Assembly: GCF_042649825.1 (NCBI RefSeq)
Contig: NZ_JBHSAB010000028.1
Span: 9,579 to 73,578, forward strand
Length of the DNA: 64,000 bases
DNA from: Legionella_C dresdenensis
GTDB taxonomy: Bacteria; Pseudomonadota; Gammaproteobacteria; Legionellales; Legionellaceae
Direction of reading: 5' to 3'
This document shows positions 60,934 to 64,000 of the stretch, piece by piece. The notes beneath the pieces were generated by a model. The model saw nothing but the letters and a program-made list of their open reading frames with translations. It searched no databases and was not told where the DNA came from. The first letter of the stretch is position 1. Every line of letters starts with the position of its first letter. A program made the translations under genes and the position numbers.

Positions 60934-61700
60934 TAGATGAAAGCGCAAAGATCCACCCGGAAGCAAAAATAGGCGAAGGGGTGTCAATTGGCCCTGGTTG
61001 CTACATAGGCGCAAATGTGGAAATTGGTGACGGTACATGGATTGGCCCGCATGTTGTTATCCAGGGGCCAACCGTCATTGGAAAAAATAATAAAATATTT
61101 CAGTTTGCCTCGGTAGGCGATGAACCGCAGGATATTACCTATAAAGGCGAACCAACCCGTCTGGAAATTGGCGATAACAACATTATTCGTGAATATTGCA
61201 TGATTAGCCGCGGCACCGTGAAGGGTGGAGGACTGACTCGCGTAGGCAGTAATAATTACCTGATGGCATATTCACATATCGGCCATGATTGTATGGTTGG
61301 CAATAACATCATTATGGTTAATTATTCTGCATTGTCAGGGCACGTAATCATTGATGATTTTGCCATTATCGGCGCGTATGCCGCTGTCCATCAGTTTTGC
61401 CAGGTTGGCGCTTACGCGTTTATCGCACGTGCGACTTATGTGACCAAAGATGTTCTGCCATATGTTATGATCGCAGGCCATACTACTTCGGCATGCGGTA
61501 TTAATACCGTCGGATTAAGGCGGCGCGGGTTTTCATCTTCAGCAATTGATGGCTTACGCCGGGCCTATAAAATTATTTTCCGTAAAGGATTAACTGTCCA
61601 ACAGTCCGTTGCCGAGCTGGAATTGATGCAAAATGACTGTCCAGAAGTCATTCCAATGATTGATGCTTTGAATCAATCTACCCGTGGTATCGTGAGATAA
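60930..61700 (+). CDS. lpxA: UDP-N-acetylglucosamine acyltransferase LpxA
   Basis: GTG start overlapping the fabZ stop (GTGA); 256 residues. Left-handed beta-helix of hexapeptide repeats (IHPEAKIGEGVSIGPGCYIG), catalytic His in SHIGHDCMVGNN (about 121-125), QFASVGDEPQD for substrate binding and HTTSACGINTVGLRRRGF before the C-terminal helices. It carries out the first step of lipid A synthesis. lpxB, which follows lpxA in E. coli, is not here. Confidence 0.96.
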   Translation: MIDESAKIHPEAKIGEGVSIGPGCYIGANVEIGDGTWIGPHVVIQGPTVIGKNNKIFQFASVGDEPQDITYKGEPTRLEIGDNNIIREYCMISRGTVKGGGLTRVGSNNYLMAYSHIGHDCMVGNNIIMVNYSALSGHVIIDDFAIIGAYAAVHQFCQVGAYAFIARATYVTKDVLPYVMIAGHTTSACGINTVGLRRRGFSSSAIDGLRRAYKIIFRKGLTVQQSVAELELMQNDCPEVIPMIDALNQSTRGIVR

Positions 61701-61705
61701 GTAAT

Positions 61706-61739
61706 GCCAGGCGAAGGGCTTCTGAAGCGCTTGCCTGGC
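61706..61739. repeat. Hairpin between lpxA and serS
   Basis: GCCAGGC...AAG and CTT-GCCTGGC form a stem of about ten pairs with one bulged base. No T tract follows, so attenuation or mRNA processing is as likely as termination. Confidence 0.45.
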
Positions 61740-61768
61740 TTGAGAATATAATTATTTATGGGTGAAAC

Positions 61769-63046
61769 ATGCTAGATCCTCAATTACTCCGTGATAATCC
61801 TCAGTATGTGGCTGATTGCCTTGCGAAACGTGGGTTCAAATTTGACGTTGCCGCTTTTTCACGTTTGGACGAAGAGCGTAAAAAACTGCAGGTTGCAACC
61901 CAGGCTCTGCAAAATGAAAGAAACCAGCGTTCGAAAGAAATCGGCGCTGCCAAAGCGCGCGGTGAGGACATTGAGCCCATGCGCGAAGCGGTAAATCGCC
62001 TGGGTGTAGAGCTTGAGCAGACAAAAAATGATCTTGAACAAATATTAAGCAAAATTGAAGCAATCACGTTGAGCCTGCCTAATATTACCCATGAGTCAGT
62101 TCCAGTGGGCGAGGATGAAACAGGGAATGTTGAGGTAAGAAAATGGGGTACTGTTCCAACTTTTGATTTTCAGGTCAAATCACATGATGAACTGGGTGAA
62201 GCCCTGGGGCAGCTTGATTTTGCCCTGGCTGGCAAGATAACAGGCAGCCGATTTGTTGTTATGAAAAATAGTCTGGCAAAACTTCATCGCGCCTTAATCC
62301 AGTTTATGCTGGATATCCATACTTCGGAGCATGGCTATCAGGAAATCTATGTGCCTTATATTGTCAATGCCGACAGTTTGCTGGGTACAGGTCAGCTGCC
62401 AAAATTTGAAAATGATTTGTTTAAACTGAATGGCGAAAACAATTATTATTTAACTTCAACTGCTGAAATTCCAGTAACCAATACAGTACGGGACGCTATT
62501 CTGACGCACGAAAGTTTACCTATCCGTCATGTTTGTCATTCTCCCTGTTTCCGCAGTGAGGCCGGTTCCTATGGCCGGGATACCAAAGGGATGATTAGAC
62601 AGCACCAATTTGAGAAAGTGGAACTGGTCTGGATTACAACGCCTGAGCAATCCTATCAGGCTCTGGAAGAGCTGACTCGCCATGCTGAAACCATTTTACA
62701 GCGTTTGAATCTGGCTTACCGGGTGTTGACTTTATGCACTGGCGATACTGGCGCAGGCTCTGCCAAAACCTATGATTTGGAAGTCTGGCTGCCGAGCCAG
62801 AATACGTATCGTGAAATTTCTTCCTGCTCAAATATGGAAGCTTTTCAGGCTCGCCGAATGAAAGCGCGATACCGTCATCCAGAAACTCAGGAAACCCAAT
62901 TAGTTCACACCTTGAATGGTTCTGGTCTGGCAGTAGGGCGCACATTGGTTGCAATTATGGAAAATTATCAGGATAAAGAGGGGAATATCCATATTCCACA
63001 GGCATTGCAATCTTATATGGGCGGCCAGAAAGTTATTTCGGTTTAA
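61769..63046 (+). CDS. serS: Seryl-tRNA synthetase
   Basis: Protein of 425 residues. The N-terminal antiparallel coiled-coil arm for tRNA-Ser binding covers about residues 28-100. The class II catalytic core shows TSTAEIPVTN, motif 2 CFRSEAGSYGRDTKGMIRQH, the FEKVELV stretch and motif 3 NGSGLAVGRTLVAIMEN. It charges tRNA-Ser and tRNA-Sec in the cytoplasm. 68 bases separate it from lpxA. Confidence 0.97.
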   Translation: MLDPQLLRDNPQYVADCLAKRGFKFDVAAFSRLDEERKKLQVATQALQNERNQRSKEIGAAKARGEDIEPMREAVNRLGVELEQTKNDLEQILSKIEAITLSLPNITHESVPVGEDETGNVEVRKWGTVPTFDFQVKSHDELGEALGQLDFALAGKITGSRFVVMKNSLAKLHRALIQFMLDIHTSEHGYQEIYVPYIVNADSLLGTGQLPKFENDLFKLNGENNYYLTSTAEIPVTNTVRDAILTHESLPIRHVCHSPCFRSEAGSYGRDTKGMIRQHQFEKVELVWITTPEQSYQALEELTRHAETILQRLNLAYRVLTLCTGDTGAGSAKTYDLEVWLPSQNTYREISSCSNMEAFQARRMKARYRHPETQETQLVHTLNGSGLAVGRTLVAIMENYQDKEGNIHIPQALQSYMGGQKVISV

Positions 63047-63058
63047 CTGAAAAAAATG

Positions 63059-63092
63059 GAATTGGATTGCTTCAGGCAAAGCAATCCAATTC
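63059..63092 (+). terminator. Hairpin downstream of serS
   Basis: A perfect 12-base stem (GAATTGGATTGC and its complement GCAATCCAATTC) with a ten-base loop begins 13 bases after the serS stop. The following GAAGCTTTGTT is only a weak T tract. Confidence 0.6.
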
Positions 63093-63200
63093 GAAGCTTT
63101 GTTAACTGCACATAATTTGTAAACCCACGGATGGTGTGCTAATTATAATTAATCCCCGTTAATAAAATCACAGGATTTATTCAAGAAGAAGAGGATAGCT

Positions 63201-63854
63201 ATGGAACAGCAGAAAATAACAAAATCAAAATTCATAGCAGCATGTTCTGCATTGACCTTTGCCTCATTAACCAGCTTTAGCCAACCCGTTTCTGCCGCTG
63301 TAGCAAGCGGACAACTGGTCTTGATTAACTCGCTCGCTATGGTAGTGAATGGTAGTGCCGGCGGTTCGGCATCAAGTATTATGGTGCAGGTCAGTGATTC
63401 AACGGGCGTTTGTTCGACAACGTCCTCGTTAAATTACGGCGGGGTAGTCGTTGTGCCGTGGAATTCTGCAAATCCTCATTCAGCCACAAAATGCACCGAT
63501 ATAACCAGTGTTGCCGTTACCCCCTTAAAAAACAACAGTGGTTATGTGCAATATGACACTACTGCTAATCCAATTCCTCCTGTTATTGCAACAGGCCCGA
63601 CCGTTTTTCTCGCACCAACAACACCGATTGCCAATACTGTGCTCATTGTTACAGGCGGTTCTTCGCCAGCAATGGTAAATAGCACAACCTCCTGGGGCGC
63701 TGCAGGCGGCACGCCGCCAGTTTATCTGTCGTCAAACGGCAGTATTTCTGTAACGGGTATAATGGGCGGCGTGGGAATGATCGGCGTTAAAGCTGAAACT
63801 CGAATGTTAAAATACGGCATAAGACCGATTTTAAATTCGATGGCAGCGAATTAA
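63201..63854 (+). CDS. Exported hypothetical protein, 217 residues
   Basis: GAAGAGGA precedes the ATG. Signal peptide with basic start and AACSALTFASLTSFSQPVSA, cleavage expected after VSA or VSAA. The mature part is rich in Ser, Thr, Gly, Val and Pro, with two Cys pairs (GVCSTT, ATKCTDI), and looks beta-structured. I recognise no family; it may be a surface or extracellular protein. Single gene between serS and a REP-type repeat. Confidence 0.7.
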   Translation: MEQQKITKSKFIAACSALTFASLTSFSQPVSAAVASGQLVLINSLAMVVNGSAGGSASSIMVQVSDSTGVCSTTSSLNYGGVVVVPWNSANPHSATKCTDITSVAVTPLKNNSGYVQYDTTANPIPPVIATGPTVFLAPTTPIANTVLIVTGGSSPAMVNSTTSWGAAGGTPPVYLSSNGSISVTGIMGGVGMIGVKAETRMLKYGIRPILNSMAAN

Positions 63855-63865
63855 AATTGTAAAAT

Positions 63866-63945
63866 CAGCGTAGGTTGGGCTGTAAAGCCCAACAACAGTG
63901 TTTAATACAGGATCAAGTGTTGGGCTTTACAGCCCAATGGCGCTG
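63866..63945. repeat. Inverted pair of REP-type palindromes
   Basis: TTGGGCTGTAAAGCCCAACA (63875-63894) and its exact reverse complement (63918-63937) stand 23 bases apart, each itself a hairpin, with CAGCG and CGCTG at the outer ends. Two palindromes in opposite orientation are the arrangement of REP doublets (REPINs). Confidence 0.7.
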
Positions 63946-64000
63946 CCTTAAGCTGTACAAAAATTGCGATATAGAAAAAAAGAGCTAAATATATATAGAA

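Overview
The window looks like a chromosome segment of a gammaproteobacterium of the order Legionellales, most likely a Legionella species. This rests on the helCBA-type metal efflux operon, several large proteins that look like Dot/Icm effectors, one of them behind a PmrA-like promoter box, and housekeeping blocks in gammaproteobacterial order (rpsU-yqeY-dnaG-rpoD divergent from tsaD; uppS-cdsA-rseP-bamA-skp-lpxD-fabZ-lpxA). The species cannot be fixed from the sequence alone.

Bases 1 to about 15,990 are the right end of an integrated element. It ends at the 3' end of a CAU-anticodon tRNA gene, next to a tyrosine integrase and an excisionase-like gene. A CI-like S24 repressor faces a small Cro-like gene across two matching operators (TGAATA-N4-TATTCA) and a strong promoter. 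The main cargo is a five-gene leftward operon: a ribbon-helix-helix regulator, a DUF499 ATPase, a DUF3780/DUF4357 protein, a DUF1156 DNA methyltransferase and a SNF2 helicase with an N-terminal phospholipase-D-like nuclease domain. This matches the helicase-methylase-ATPase class of anti-phage cassettes. Rightward passengers are a SAM methyltransferase, a hypothetical protein and a queuosine-precursor transporter. The left end of the element lies outside the window.

Bases 15,991-27,900 are mainly core genome: tRNA-CAU, the macromolecular synthesis operon, tsaD, plsY, hemW, mdh, a cold-shock protein and a HIT protein, plus two small exported proteins and a predicted membrane protein of unknown role.

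Bases 27,984-41,832 form an accessory virulence-like block: a 522-residue protein with a PI3/PI4-kinase or HipA-like catalytic signature, a glutamate-synthase-like flavoprotein, a 2301-residue protein combining leucine-rich repeats, a transglutaminase-like Cys-His-Asp site and midasin-type AAA+ modules, and a 1.2-kb-repeat-like, nearly all-helical protein of about 1186 residues. A 134-bp MITE with a 10-bp target duplication sits exactly at the stop codon of the last gene.

Bases 42,048-64,000 hold a YejM-like membrane sulfatase, helC-helB-helA, a leftward gpmI-envC-ctpA group, the rightward envelope operon from uppS to lpxA (without dxr), serS, an exported hypothetical protein and a REP-type inverted pair near the end. 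Nearly every intergenic gap is below 300 bases.
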